64,000 bases of DNA from Clostridium sp. D53t1_180928_C8 (GCF_015667795.1 NZ_JADPEL010000007.1:1-64000); one strand, 5' to 3'. Positions 8,356 to 17,697 are shown, counted from the stretch's first letter. Notes: generated by a model not told the origin, from the sequence alone. Numbers and translations are program-made.

Positions 8356-8946
8356 ATGCTTTTAATGATTGATAACTATGATTCTTTTGTATATAACTTA
8401 GTTAGATACTTTGAAGAATTAGGAGAAGAAATTATTATTTATAGAAATGATAAAATAACTATTGAAGAAATAGAAAAAATGAATATAGATGGGATAATAA
8501 TTTCACCAGGACCAAAGTCGCCAAATGAGGCAGGATTAAGTTTAGATATTATTGATAAATTTAAAGGTAAGCTTCCAATACTGGGAATTTGTTTAGGACA
8601 TCAATGTATAGGGCATTACTTCAATGCTATTGTAAAAAAAGGAAGAGAACCTGTTCATGGAAAAATGTTTAATATAACTCATAATAATAAAGGGGTATTT
8701 AACAATGTAAAAAATCCTTTAAGAGTTACAAGATATCATTCTTTAATAGTAAGTAAAGAAAATTTTCCAGATATCCTTGAAATAACTAGTGAAACAGATG
8801 ATAAGATAATAATGGGCATTAGACATAAAGATTATGATATATATGGAGTTCAATTTCATCCAGAAGCGGAAATGACTGAAGAGGGGCATAAAATATTAGA
8901 AAATTTTATAAAAATAACAAAAGAATTTAATAAAAAAAGTAATTAA
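8356..8946 (+). CDS. pabA: Aminodeoxychorismate synthase, glutamine amidotransferase subunit
   Basis: Supplies ammonia from glutamine to PabB for 4-amino-4-deoxychorismate synthesis, the first p-aminobenzoate step. The 196 residues show the class I amidotransferase plan: IDNYDSF at the N-terminus, the nucleophile Cys in GICLGHQ (about residue 79) and the catalytic His/Glu in FHPEAE. The same fold serves TrpG, but the neighbouring pabB and pabC place it in folate synthesis. It is the first gene of a seven-gene operon, with GGAGGG before the ATG. Confidence 0.93.
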   Translation: MLLMIDNYDSFVYNLVRYFEELGEEIIIYRNDKITIEEIEKMNIDGIIISPGPKSPNEAGLSLDIIDKFKGKLPILGICLGHQCIGHYFNAIVKKGREPVHGKMFNITHNNKGVFNNVKNPLRVTRYHSLIVSKENFPDILEITSETDDKIIMGIRHKDYDIYGVQFHPEAEMTEEGHKILENFIKITKEFNKKSN

Positions 8947-8979
8947 TACTAATGAAAGTATTATTAGGAGTGGAGTTAA

Positions 8980-10323
8980 GTGGGGTTAATTAAAACAGAA
9001 TTTAGTAGTAAATTAAATGCATTTGAAGTATATAATTTATTCAAAGAAGAAAAAAATACTATATTATTAGATAGTTCAAAAGAAGATGAAAGACTTTCTA
9101 AATATTCCTTTATTGGACTAAATCCATTTTTAATATTTGAATTAAAGAATAAAAAGACATATATTGATGGTAATGAGATTAAAGGAGAGCCATTTAAAAT
9201 ATTAGAAAATCTAGTGAATGAGTATAAAAATGATGTTCAAGATGATATTCCATTATTAAGCGGAGCTATGGGATATATTACTTATGATAGTGGAAGAATA
9301 TTAGAAGAATTACCGGATATATCTGAAGAAGACTTTAATATTCCAGATATGAAGTTTATTTTTTATAAAAATATAATAATATTTGATTTAATAAATGATA
9401 AAAAGTACATAACTGACTTAGATGGAAGTACTGAAAAAATACATAAAATTTTAAATAAAATAGATAATGGACATAAAATTAATGATGAAATAGTAGCTGA
9501 AAAAAGTAATAATATTTTTCACTCAAATTTTATTAAAGAGGATTATAAAAATGCAGTATCTAAATTAAAGGATTATATAGTGTCAGGTGATGTTTATATT
9601 GCAAATATGACTCAAAGATTTTGGTGTAATAATGAAGAGGATTCATTTGATATATATAAGAAATTACGAAGTATAAATAAAGCGCCATTTTCAGCATACT
9701 TAAATTTTGGTGATTTTCAAGTAATAAGTTCATCGCCTGAAAGATTTATTCAAGTTGTTGATAATAAGGCACATACAAGACCTATAAAAGGTACAAGGCC
9801 TAGAGGAAAAACTTATGAAGAAGATGAGAAAAATAAATTAGAATTGATAAATAGTGAAAAAGATAAAGCAGAATTATTAATGGTTGTAGATTTAGAAAGA
9901 AATGACTTTAGTAAGGTTTGTAAGCCTCATTCTGTTAAAGTAAGGGAAAACTTTAAGTTAGAAGAATATGCTACGGTCTTTCATTTAGTTTCTACTGTAG
10001 AAGGAGAGCTAAAAGAAGGTGTTTCGTCAGTAAAGTGCATTAAGGAGTGTTTTCCAGGTGGGTCAATTACAGGAACTCCTAAAATAAGAGCTATGGAAAT
10101 AATTGAAGAATTAGAAGGTTTAAAAAGAAATATTTACACAGGCTCTATAGGATACTTTGATTTTAGAGGTAATTGTGATTTTAATATAGTAATTAGAACT
10201 ATATTAAAGAAGAATAATAGGGCTTATTTTGGTGTTGGTGGTGGAATTACTTATGATTCAATAGAAGAGGATGAGTATAATGAAACACTAGATAAAGCAA
10301 AAGCATTAATGAGAGTATTATAG
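8980..10323 (+). CDS. pabB: Aminodeoxychorismate synthase component I
   Basis: Converts chorismate and ammonia to 4-amino-4-deoxychorismate. The chorismate-utilising domain is clear in the C-terminal half: PIKGTRPRG, the ELLMVVDLERND block and the GGSITGTPK motif that binds chorismate, ending in the GVGGGITYDS segment. GSITGTPK rather than the anthranilate-synthase pattern supports PabB. The 447-residue length is normal. GTG start at 8980 with TAGGAG upstream, 33 bases after pabA and 10 before pabC. Confidence 0.94.
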   Translation: MGLIKTEFSSKLNAFEVYNLFKEEKNTILLDSSKEDERLSKYSFIGLNPFLIFELKNKKTYIDGNEIKGEPFKILENLVNEYKNDVQDDIPLLSGAMGYITYDSGRILEELPDISEEDFNIPDMKFIFYKNIIIFDLINDKKYITDLDGSTEKIHKILNKIDNGHKINDEIVAEKSNNIFHSNFIKEDYKNAVSKLKDYIVSGDVYIANMTQRFWCNNEEDSFDIYKKLRSINKAPFSAYLNFGDFQVISSSPERFIQVVDNKAHTRPIKGTRPRGKTYEEDEKNKLELINSEKDKAELLMVVDLERNDFSKVCKPHSVKVRENFKLEEYATVFHLVSTVEGELKEGVSSVKCIKECFPGGSITGTPKIRAMEIIEELEGLKRNIYTGSIGYFDFRGNCDFNIVIRTILKKNNRAYFGVGGGITYDSIEEDEYNETLDKAKALMRVL

Positions 10324-10333
10324 AAGGTAAATT

Positions 10334-11089
10334 ATGAGAAAAGTTATATATGAAGAAGATAATATACAAATAGATAGTGGTGTGTTTTTTGGCAGAGGTG
10401 TTTTTGAAACTATATTAATAAAAGAATTACCTATATTTTTAGAAGCACATATAAAAAGATTAAATAATTCAATTAGGGCAATGAAGCTAGGAGAATTAAT
10501 AAATATAGATGATGTAAAAAAGTTTATAAAAGAAAATAAAATAAAAAATAAAGCTTTAAAAATTACTATTACTGAGAAAAATCTAATTTATTCTGTAAGA
10601 GAAATAAAATATAAAGATGAAGATTATCAAAGGGGCTTTAAGACTAGTATTTCTAAAGTATTAAGGAATTCAACATCTAGAATAATAAATTTTAAAACTT
10701 TAAATTACTTAGAAAATATTATAGAATATGAAATATGTCAAAGAAATGGACTTAATGAAGCTATTTTCTTTAATGAGCAAGGATATCTATGTGAAGGGTG
10801 TACAACCAATATTTTTATTGTTAAGAATAAAAAAATATATACACCCCAAATTGAATGTGGCTTATTACCTGGAGTAATTCGTCAATGGGTTATAGATAAC
10901 TTTGATGTTATAGAAACTAAAATAACAAAAGATGAACTATTAAATAGCGATGAAGTTTTCTTGACTAATTCATTAGTTGGGGTAATTAAGGTTTCTAAAA
11001 TAGAAAACAAGCTATTTGACAGTAAATTAGTTGTAAAAATAAAAGAGCAATATGATAAGGCAATAAATGGAGGCGAAAAGTATGAATAA
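10334..11089 (+). CDS. pabC: Aminodeoxychorismate lyase
   Basis: A fold-type IV PLP enzyme that releases pyruvate from aminodeoxychorismate to give p-aminobenzoate. The 251 residues show the class IV aminotransferase pattern: [11 protein letters not shown] near the N-terminus, [14 protein letters not shown], and TNIFIVK followed by the cofactor-phosphate region around [10 protein letters not shown]-amino-acid and branched-chain transaminases share this fold; the position directly after pabA-pabB decides the call. The last 8 bases overlap folE, which suggests translational coupling. Confidence 0.9.
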   Translation: MRKVIYEEDNIQIDSGVFFGRGVFETILIKELPIFLEAHIKRLNNSIRAMKLGELINIDDVKKFIKENKIKNKALKITITEKNLIYSVREIKYKDEDYQRGFKTSISKVLRNSTSRIINFKTLNYLENIIEYEICQRNGLNEAIFFNEQGYLCEGCTTNIFIVKNKKIYTPQIECGLLPGVIRQWVIDNFDVIETKITKDELLNSDEVFLTNSLVGVIKVSKIENKLFDSKLVVKIKEQYDKAINGGEKYE

Positions 11090-11633
11090 AGAAAAGATAA
11101 TGGAAGGTGTAAGGTTAATACTAGAAGGTGTAGGGGAAGAGGTTAATAGGGAAGGATTAATAGAAACACCTGATAGAATAGCAAGAATGTATATGGAGAT
11201 TTTTGAAGGAATAGGTAAGGATGCTAAGGATATATTATCAAAGACCTTTTCTGTAGAAAATAATGATTTAGTACTAGAAAAGGATATAACATTCTTTTCT
11301 ATGTGTGAGCATCATTTAGTACCATTCTTCGGAAAAGTACATATAGCATATATACCAAAAGGAAAGGTAGCGGGACTTTCTAAGCTTGCAAGAACAGTGG
11401 AAGTATATGCTAAGAAACCTCAATTACAAGAAAGATTAACAACAGAAATTGCAGATGCAATAATGGAATATTTAGATGCAGAAGGCGCTATGGTTGTTAT
11501 TGAAGCAGAGCATACTTGTATGACTATGAGAGGGGTAAAAAAACCAGGCGCTAAAACTATAACTACTACATATAGAGGAGTTTTTAAAGAGGATATTGAG
11601 CTTAGAAGAGAAGTTATGAATTTTATAAGATAG
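11082..11633 (+). CDS. folE: GTP cyclohydrolase I
   Basis: Converts GTP to 7,8-dihydroneopterin triphosphate, the first pterin step. The zinc and active-site residues are all visible: the Cys and His residues of [13 protein letters not shown], the partner Cys of EHTCMTMRG, and [10 protein letters not shown] in the N-terminal helix region. I choose the ATG at 11082, eight bases after GGAGGCG, giving 183 residues, a usual FolE1 length. Its start lies inside the end of pabC. It is a type IA (zinc) enzyme rather than FolE2. Confidence 0.96.
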   Translation: MNKEKIMEGVRLILEGVGEEVNREGLIETPDRIARMYMEIFEGIGKDAKDILSKTFSVENNDLVLEKDITFFSMCEHHLVPFFGKVHIAYIPKGKVAGLSKLARTVEVYAKKPQLQERLTTEIADAIMEYLDAEGAMVVIEAEHTCMTMRGVKKPGAKTITTTYRGVFKEDIELRREVMNFIR

Positions 11634-11669
11634 GATTATTTTGCAACTATTAACTAACTTGGAGGTAAA

Positions 11670-12143
11670 ATGAATAATATTGATATAATAATTAACAATA
11701 GTATCTACAAGGAGTCTTTAGAAAAGTTAAAAAAGTATGAGCAAAACAGAGAGTTTTGTAATCATACTATAGAGCATTTTATTGATGTAGCAAGAATTGC
11801 ATATATAATGGTTTTAGAACAAGATTTGAAGGTGTCTAAAGAAGTAATTTATGCGATAGGATTATTACATGATATAGGTAGAGTAAAACAATATGAAGAA
11901 GGTATACATCATGATATCGCTAGTGTAGATATGAGTAGAAAAATTTTAAAAGAAACAAGCTTTACAGAAGAGGAACTTAATGTTATTTTAAATGGAATAG
12001 CTAATCATAGAAAAGAAAGTGATAATAAGTTAGAAGAGATAATATATAGGGCTGATAAACTATCTAGACAATGTTTTAGTTGCAAAGCAGAAAAGGAGTG
12101 TTATTGGAGTAAAGAAAAGAAGAATTTTAAAATAACATATTAA
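11670..12143 (+). CDS. HD-domain phosphohydrolase-like protein in the folate operon
   Basis: A 157-residue HD-superfamily protein. Metal-ligand candidates are His36 (HTIEHF), His67-Asp68 (GLLHDIGR), His80/His81 (GIHHDIA) and a late Asp in YRADKLS. A C-terminal CFSC plus a further Cys could bind a metal, which is unusual for small HD proteins. It lies 36 bases after folE and 13 before folP. The step between FolE and FolB, removal of phosphates from dihydroneopterin triphosphate, needs a hydrolase, and no Nudix FolQ lies in the operon. HD proteins hydrolyse nucleotides, so it is a candidate by position; this is inference. Confidence 0.8.
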   Translation: MNNIDIIINNSIYKESLEKLKKYEQNREFCNHTIEHFIDVARIAYIMVLEQDLKVSKEVIYAIGLLHDIGRVKQYEEGIHHDIASVDMSRKILKETSFTEEELNVILNGIANHRKESDNKLEEIIYRADKLSRQCFSCKAEKECYWSKEKKNFKITY

Positions 12144-12156
12144 GGAGGAAAAGGCG

Positions 12157-12966
12157 TTGAAGATAGGAAATAAAGAGTATAAGTTAGGTGAAAGAACTTA
12201 TATAATGGGAATATTAAATGTAACACCAGATTCGTTTTCAGATGGTGGAAAATATAATGAAGTAGAGGCAGCTGTAGCTCAAGCTAAGAAGTTAGTAGAA
12301 GATGGAGCTGATATTATAGATATTGGTGGAGAATCAACAAGACCAGGAGCAGAATATGTAACTGAAGAAGAAGAAATAAAAAGAGTAGTTCCTATAATTA
12401 ATGCTATAAAGAAAGAGTTAGATGTTACTATATCTATAGACACATATAAGAGCAAAACAGCAGAAGCAGCTGTAAAGGCTGGAGCTGACATTATAAATGA
12501 TATTTGGGGAGCTAAATATGATAAGGATATAGCTAAGGTAGCAGCAGAGTATAATGTGCCAATAATTTTAATGCATAATAGAGAAGCTAAACCTTATGAA
12601 AACTTAATGAAGGATGTAATAAGTGATTTACAGGAAAGTGTTGATATTGCAATTGAAGCGGGAGTGAAAAAAGAAAATATAATTTTAGATCCGGGTATAG
12701 GATTTGCTAAAACATATGAAGAAAATTTAATGGTAATGAATAATTGTGAAGTTATAAAAACTATGGGGTATCCTGTGCTTTTAGGAACATCAAGAAAGTC
12801 TATGATTGGATTAACTTTAAATTTACCAGTTAATGAGAGAGTAGAAGGAACACTTGCAACTACTGTTATGGGAATAACTAAAGGAATGGAATTTATTCGT
12901 GTTCATGATGTATTAGAAAATAAGAGAGTAGCTGTTATGACAGATACTATATTAAAGGCAAAGTAG
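12157..12966 (+). CDS. folP: Dihydropteroate synthase
   Basis: Condenses p-aminobenzoate with 6-hydroxymethyl-dihydropterin diphosphate; the target of sulfonamides. The TIM-barrel signatures are complete: MGILNVTPDSFSDGG, IGGESTRPGAE, SIDTYK, LMHNR, LDPGIGFAK, LGTSRKS and the terminal RVHDV. Its 269 residues are typical. It starts at TTG 12157 with TAAGGAGG upstream, 13 bases after the HD gene and 8 before folBK. It joins the pABA branch and the pterin branch encoded on the same transcript. Confidence 0.97.
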   Translation: MKIGNKEYKLGERTYIMGILNVTPDSFSDGGKYNEVEAAVAQAKKLVEDGADIIDIGGESTRPGAEYVTEEEEIKRVVPIINAIKKELDVTISIDTYKSKTAEAAVKAGADIINDIWGAKYDKDIAKVAAEYNVPIILMHNREAKPYENLMKDVISDLQESVDIAIEAGVKKENIILDPGIGFAKTYEENLMVMNNCEVIKTMGYPVLLGTSRKSMIGLTLNLPVNERVEGTLATTVMGITKGMEFIRVHDVLENKRVAVMTDTILKAK

Positions 12967-12974
12967 GGAAGGTT

Positions 12975-13778
12975 ATGGATAAAATATATTTAAAGGATAT
13001 TGAAATTTTTGCAAACCATGGAGTGTTTCAAGAAGAAAAAATATTAGGTCAAAAATTTATACTATCATTAGAATTATCATTAGATATTAAAGAGGCGGGA
13101 ACAACTTGCGATTTGACTAAATCTGTTCATTATGGAGAGTTATGCCATAAGGTTATAGACATTTTTCAAGATGAATCTTTAGATTTAATTGAAAGTGTTG
13201 TAAATAAGGTTGCATGCTTTGTATTAGATAATTATTCAATGGTTAAGGCTGTTAAAGTGTTATTAAAAAAGCCATGGGCGCCTATTGGAAGACATTTAGA
13301 TTATGCAGCAGTTGAAATTACTAGAGAAAGACATAATGCTTATATAACTCTTGGAAGCAATATAGGAGATAGGCAAGAAAACTTTAAAAATGCTATATCA
13401 AAGATTGAAGAGGTTAATGGCATAAAAATTACTAAAATATCTTCTTTTATAGTAACAGAACCATGGGGAAATGAAGATCAAGAAGAATTTTTAAATGGTG
13501 CAATTAAAATAGAGACATATTTAACGCCAAGGGAACTTATGACTGAGCTTCTTAGAATAGAGTTAGAGCTAGGAAGAGTTAGAGAAATAAAGTGGGGACC
13601 AAGAATAATAGATTTAGATATTGTATTATATGATGATGTAATAAGCAATGATGAGTTTATTATTTTACCACATCCATTAATGCATTTAAGAGATTTTGTA
13701 TTAAAGCCGCTAAATGAAATAGCTCCATATGCATTACATCCATTAAAGAATAAAAGAATTTTTGAATTATTAGATTAA
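12975..13778 (+). CDS. folBK: Dihydroneopterin aldolase / HPPK fusion
   Basis: A bifunctional enzyme. Residues about 1-115 are dihydroneopterin aldolase (FANHGVFQEEK, TKSVHYGEL, KPWAPIGR). Residues about 120-267 are 6-hydroxymethyl-dihydropterin pyrophosphokinase (ITLGSNIGDR near its start, ELGRVREIKWGPR, and the metal-binding DLDIVLYDD, then LPHPLMHLR). Together they turn dihydroneopterin into the FolP substrate. Fused folB-folK is common in clostridia. Last gene of the operon, followed by a long bidirectional terminator. Confidence 0.95.
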   Translation: MDKIYLKDIEIFANHGVFQEEKILGQKFILSLELSLDIKEAGTTCDLTKSVHYGELCHKVIDIFQDESLDLIESVVNKVACFVLDNYSMVKAVKVLLKKPWAPIGRHLDYAAVEITRERHNAYITLGSNIGDRQENFKNAISKIEEVNGIKITKISSFIVTEPWGNEDQEEFLNGAIKIETYLTPRELMTELLRIELELGRVREIKWGPRIIDLDIVLYDDVISNDEFIILPHPLMHLRDFVLKPLNEIAPYALHPLKNKRIFELLD

Positions 13779-13782
13779 AAAT

Positions 13783-13834
13783 AATACACTCAAAATAACT
13801 ATAATTTTTATAGTATATTTTGAGTGTATTTTTA
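13783..13834. terminator. Bidirectional terminator after the folate operon
   Basis: AATACACTCAAAATA (13783-13797) pairs with 13816-13830 in a 15-bp stem, and ACTATA/TATAGT extends it inward. It is followed by a T run and also serves the convergent lipoprotein gene. Confidence 0.8.
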
Positions 13835-13846
13835 TATGGTATTAAA

Positions 13847-14335
13847 TTAGTTATTAGAGGTGGTTTTATTAATTATATAAATACAAAATGAATAAATATT
13901 ATTTCTTATAGGGACATCATTCATAGTTATCATATCTTCTTGTAAATTTCCATCCCATGGGAAAAGTGTTATAGAGTTTTTATCATAGACATTTATAACA
14001 TATTTTGATTTATCATCAAACTCAATTATAAGTTTATATTTAACTTTTTCATCTTCTAAGGTTAGCTCACTTACATAGTTATCATTATTTAAAGATTCTA
14101 AAAAGCAAGGAAGAATGTCTTTATCTTCTTCTGAAACATCATGGTATTCATAAAAGTTTACATCGAATACTTTAAGTGAGTAATTCTCACTATTTTTTAT
14201 TTTTTCGTAGATTTCATCTGAATAATAATAAAGATTAGGTTTACTTCTAAGGTTTATGTATTTAGGATCATTAAAAACACAGCCAGAGAGAAGAGTAACT
14301 AATAATAATATACAAATAAACTTTAAGTATTTCAT
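13847..14335 (-). CDS. Small lipoprotein of unknown function
   Basis: A 162-residue precursor with a lipoprotein signal peptide: basic start, hydrophobic ILLLVTLL, lipobox LSGC with the acylated Cys at about residue 19. The remainder is acidic and soluble. A late block (FPWDGN, then MNDVPIRNNIYSFC) recalls uncharacterised clostridial lipoproteins such as DUF4883, but I am not certain of that family. The ATG has GGAGG upstream. It is monocistronic, convergent with the folate operon and divergent from the pyruvate-kinase-like gene. Confidence 0.8.
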   Translation of the reverse strand: MKYLKFICILLLVTLLSGCVFNDPKYINLRSKPNLYYYSDEIYEKIKNSENYSLKVFDVNFYEYHDVSEEDKDILPCFLESLNNDNYVSELTLEDEKVKYKLIIEFDDKSKYVINVYDKNSITLFPWDGNLQEDMITMNDVPIRNNIYSFCIYIINKTTSNN

Positions 14336-14557
14336 TTTATCCTCCCAAAAATGATTATATAAATAATTATTCTGTAAAAGTATTATTTAGAACAAAGTTA
14401 GTAGAGAAATAGATTTTTATTATTTTATAAACAATTTAATTATTATGATGATATATATAAAATATATAATTTAATTAAATATAAAAGTAACAATATGTAA
14501 TAAAAAGAAAAAAATTATAATAGTATAATTTATAAGTAATATGTAGGTAGGATATTA

Positions 14558-15586
14558 ATGAAAATAATTGCAACTATTGGACCTAACTCATCAAATAGAA
14601 GGGTTTTAGAGGAGTTAATTAATAATGGTGTAGATATTTTGAGATTGAATTTTTCTCATTTCTATGAAAGTGAATTTTTAAAAATATTGAATGATTCTAG
14701 AAGTATAAAAAAAGATATAACTATTATGGCAGATTTATGTGGAAAAAAAGTTAGAGTATATGAAGGTTTAAAAAGCATTTTTAAAGTTTATCCTAGAGAT
14801 ATAGTATACTTTTGTAGTTATGATGTATATTCACTTATTATTAATAATAATGAAAAAATTAAAATTATTCCACTTAATATAAAATCAGAAGTAATAGAGA
14901 AAAATGATATTAAAAAAATATCTATGAAAGATGGGACTATGAATTTTAATATTATTGATAAAGATAAGGTGTTTTTAAAGGCAGAAGCAAATGATATTGG
15001 CGTAATTAGAGGGGGAAAGGGATGTAATATTCCAGGGGCTTATTTAGGAGAAAATTTATTGAATAATAAGGATAAAGAAAATTTAAAGTGGGCTATTAAT
15101 AATAATATAAATATAATTGGACAATCTTATGCAGAAAGTGCTAGTGAAATATTATATTTAAGAGAATACATAAAGAAACATAAAGAAAATTCAGAGGATA
15201 TTAAAATATTTTCAAAGATAGAAACTATGATGGGATTGAACAATTATAAGGAGATAATGAATTGTAGTGATGGGATTGTTATTGCAAGAGGTGATTTAGT
15301 ACCAGAGTGTGGAATTGAAATTTCGGTAGAAGAAGAATTTGAATTATTAATGAAATTAAGAAATGATAGGTATGATAAGGAAATAATAATAGCCACTCAT
15401 ATATTAGATAGCATGAAAAATGGATTAAATGGTAGTATAAGTGAAATAGAAAGTATATATACCTTTATAAATAGTGGGGTAACAGGATTTTTATTAGCAG
15501 GAGAAACATCTGTTAGTAAATATCCGGTAAAAACAGCTAAATTGTTAAATGATTTAATAAAAAGGTATAAAAAACATAATTATTAA
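14558..15586 (+). CDS. Pyruvate kinase-like protein lacking the regulatory domain
   Basis: A 342-residue protein aligned with the pyruvate kinase barrel (IATIGPN start, LRLNFSH, KIETMMGLNN, IVIARGDL, IATHILDSM, LLAGETSVSKYP). Likely catalytic residues are kept: Arg29, Lys220, Glu222, Asp246 and Thr280. The usual DTKGPEIR is changed to DLCGKKVR, ATQM to ATHI and ARGDLG to ARGDLV. The protein stops right after the barrel, so the C-terminal allosteric domain (about 120 residues in usual enzymes) is absent; nothing frameshifted follows. It may be a divergent paralogue with another substrate. It is probably monocistronic. AT-rich codon use matches the neighbours. Confidence 0.8.
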   Translation: MKIIATIGPNSSNRRVLEELINNGVDILRLNFSHFYESEFLKILNDSRSIKKDITIMADLCGKKVRVYEGLKSIFKVYPRDIVYFCSYDVYSLIINNNEKIKIIPLNIKSEVIEKNDIKKISMKDGTMNFNIIDKDKVFLKAEANDIGVIRGGKGCNIPGAYLGENLLNNKDKENLKWAINNNINIIGQSYAESASEILYLREYIKKHKENSEDIKIFSKIETMMGLNNYKEIMNCSDGIVIARGDLVPECGIEISVEEEFELLMKLRNDRYDKEIIIATHILDSMKNGLNGSISEIESIYTFINSGVTGFLLAGETSVSKYPVKTAKLLNDLIKRYKKHNY

Positions 15587-15590
15587 AGTA

Positions 15591-15649
15591 TAGACAAACT
15601 ATTTCCTCCTATGTATTATAAAAAGGTACATCTATACTAAGGAGGAAAT
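15591..15649 (+). promoter_or_regulatory. Promoter and RBS-complementary inverted repeat before the transporter
   Basis: TAGACA (15591-15596), 17 bases, then TATTAT (15614-15619) resembles a promoter. ATTTCCTCCT (15601-15610) is the exact complement of AGGAGGAAAT (15640-15649), which contains the Shine-Dalgarno of the transporter. If transcription starts upstream of 15600, the two would pair and hide the ribosome binding site. If the local promoter is used, the repeat can act only as a DNA site. Confidence 0.45.
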
Positions 15650-15652
15650 TTA

Positions 15653-17113
15653 ATGAGTGAACAAGAGAAGAATCTGCGTTGGTATAATTTAGCCATGATG
15701 GCATTTGTATCAGTGTGGGGATTTGGTAATGTTGTAAATAACTTTGCAAATCAAGGGTTAACAGTAGTTGTGTCATGGGTACTTATAATAGGATTATATT
15801 TTGTACCTTATGCATTAATGGTAGGAGAATTAGGATCTGTTTTTAAAGATAGTAAAGGTGGAGTAAGTTCTTGGATAAGGGGAACATTTGGAACTACACT
15901 AGCTTACTTTGCAGGATGGACTTATTGGGTTGTTCATATACCGTATTTAGCACAAAAGCCACAAGCTGCTTTAATAGCATTAGGTTGGACTGTAAAGCAA
16001 GATGGTAATTTTATAAAAGGAATGGACCCTCTAGTAGCTCAATTATTGACCCTAGCAGTATTTCTATTTTTCTTATGGGTTGCTTCAAGAGGTGTAACAT
16101 CTCTTAAAATGATAGGAACAATAGCAGGTATGTCTGTATTTGTTATGTCACTGTTATATGTTATATTAATGTTAGCCGCCCCATCAATTAGAGGGATACA
16201 ACCAGCAACAATAGATTTTAGTTTTAAAAATATGATGCCGAATTTTAATTTTTCATATTTTACAACCTTGTCTATGTTAGTATTTGCGGTTGGAGGAGCA
16301 GAAAAAATATCTCCATACGTAAATGATATGAAAAATCCAAGTAAAAACTTCCCAAAGGGAATGATTACATTAGCTATAATGGTCGCAGTATCAGCATTAC
16401 TTGGTTCAATAGCTATGGCTATGATGTTTGATGCTAATAATATACCAGCAGATTTAAAAATGAATGGTCAATATTATGCATTCCAAATGTTAGGCGAATA
16501 TTATGGTGTTGGAAAATTATTTATAGTAATTTATGCATTAGCTAATTTATTAGCTCAAATTTCTGCACTAGTATTTTCTATAGATGCTCCATTAAAGGTT
16601 CTTTTAGCTGATGGAGATAGAAAATTTATACCTAAGGCATTAACTAAGACTAATAAGCATGGTGCACCTATTAATGGTTATATAATGACAGCTATATTAG
16701 TTGGTATATTAATAATAGTACCAGCTCTTGGTATTGGAGATATGAACTCTTTATTTGACTGGTTACTTCAGTTAAATTCTGTGGTTATGCCAATGAGATA
16801 TCTTTGGGTATTCTTAGCATTTATAGGGCTTAAAAAAGCTTCTGATAGATATAAGTCAGATTATAAGTTTGTAAAAAATGATAAATTCGCTATGGGAATA
16901 GGGATTTGGTGTTTTGTATTTACTGCATTTGCTTGTATTATGGGGATGTTCCCAAGTAGCATTGAAGCATTTACTGGTGCTTGGTGGTTCCAAGTATCAT
17001 TAAATATTATTACTCCATTTGTATTAATTGGATTAGGATTTATATTACCTATGATAGCTAAAAAAACAAATGGTAGCATAAATGAGGAAAATAGTTCAAA
17101 AAATATTGCATAA
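15653..17113 (+). CDS. yjeM: APC-superfamily amino acid transporter, YjeM-like
   Basis: A polytopic inner-membrane protein of 486 residues with about 12 hydrophobic segments, in the glutamate:GABA-antiporter-related branch of the APC superfamily. Family-like features are the opening VSVWGFGNVVNNFANQG, the conserved GELGSVFKDSKGGVSSW and the mid-protein VFAVGGAEKISPYV. The substrate is not known for YjeM, so only amino acid or amine transport is inferred. The ATG has a strong AGGAGG inside an inverted repeat that could control its access. It is transcribed alone; the next small gene starts 145 bases later. Confidence 0.85.
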   Translation: MSEQEKNLRWYNLAMMAFVSVWGFGNVVNNFANQGLTVVVSWVLIIGLYFVPYALMVGELGSVFKDSKGGVSSWIRGTFGTTLAYFAGWTYWVVHIPYLAQKPQAALIALGWTVKQDGNFIKGMDPLVAQLLTLAVFLFFLWVASRGVTSLKMIGTIAGMSVFVMSLLYVILMLAAPSIRGIQPATIDFSFKNMMPNFNFSYFTTLSMLVFAVGGAEKISPYVNDMKNPSKNFPKGMITLAIMVAVSALLGSIAMAMMFDANNIPADLKMNGQYYAFQMLGEYYGVGKLFIVIYALANLLAQISALVFSIDAPLKVLLADGDRKFIPKALTKTNKHGAPINGYIMTAILVGILIIVPALGIGDMNSLFDWLLQLNSVVMPMRYLWVFLAFIGLKKASDRYKSDYKFVKNDKFAMGIGIWCFVFTAFACIMGMFPSSIEAFTGAWWFQVSLNIITPFVLIGLGFILPMIAKKTNGSINEENSSKNIA

Positions 17114-17258
17114 AAATAAGTAAAACTATTAAGGAAATTATATAAAGTATTAATAACCTCTTAAGAAAATATTTAATAACTTATATTGCAAAAAGTAATA
17201 ATTGATAGTATAATGAGAACATAAGTTAAATATTATAGTGTAAATGAGGTTGAGTTAA

Positions 17259-17534
17259 ATGAATAATTTAAAATCTTTATTGTGGACAATAGTTGGAATA
17301 GTAATTTTTATAGCGATAATTAAATTTTTTATATATCTTTTACCTTTTGTATTAGTAATAGGATTAGTTGGTTACTTAGTATTTAAAGGTAAAAAGGCCT
17401 TTAAAAAGAAAAAATATGATGATGAAACTTTTAGTACTTATAATCAAAATCAGAATGTTTATGAAGAAAGTAGTATAGATGATGACAGTAATGGTGAAGT
17501 AATTGATGTAGATTATAAGGAAGTAGATAAATAA
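17259..17534 (+). CDS. Small single-pass membrane protein
   Basis: A 91-residue protein with one long hydrophobic stretch or tight hairpin (about residues 7-43, IVGIVIFIAIIKFFIYLLPF then VLVIGLVGYLVF). A very basic patch (KGKKAFKKKK) follows, then an acidic tail (DDDSNGEVIDVDY). The layout implies a cytosolic C-terminus by the positive-inside rule. I recognise no family. TGAGGTTGAG precedes the ATG. A terminator follows at 17601, so it is a single-gene unit. Confidence 0.75.
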   Translation: MNNLKSLLWTIVGIVIFIAIIKFFIYLLPFVLVIGLVGYLVFKGKKAFKKKKYDDETFSTYNQNQNVYEESSIDDDSNGEVIDVDYKEVDK

Positions 17535-17600
17535 CATTTAAAAGTATTGTTTATTTATCTATAATTAATAGAGAAACATAAAAAAAATATTCAATATAAG

Positions 17601-17634
17601 AATTCAGCAATATTAAATTGCTGAATTTTTTTGT
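17601..17634 (+). terminator. Terminator
   Basis: AATTCAGCAAT (17601-17611) pairs with ATTGCTGAATT (17617-17627), then a T run. Confidence 0.85.
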
Positions 17635-17697
17635 GTAATTTTATAGTTTATTTTATTGATTAAATATTTTTATTGCGGAATTGATAGAAAAAAGTAA

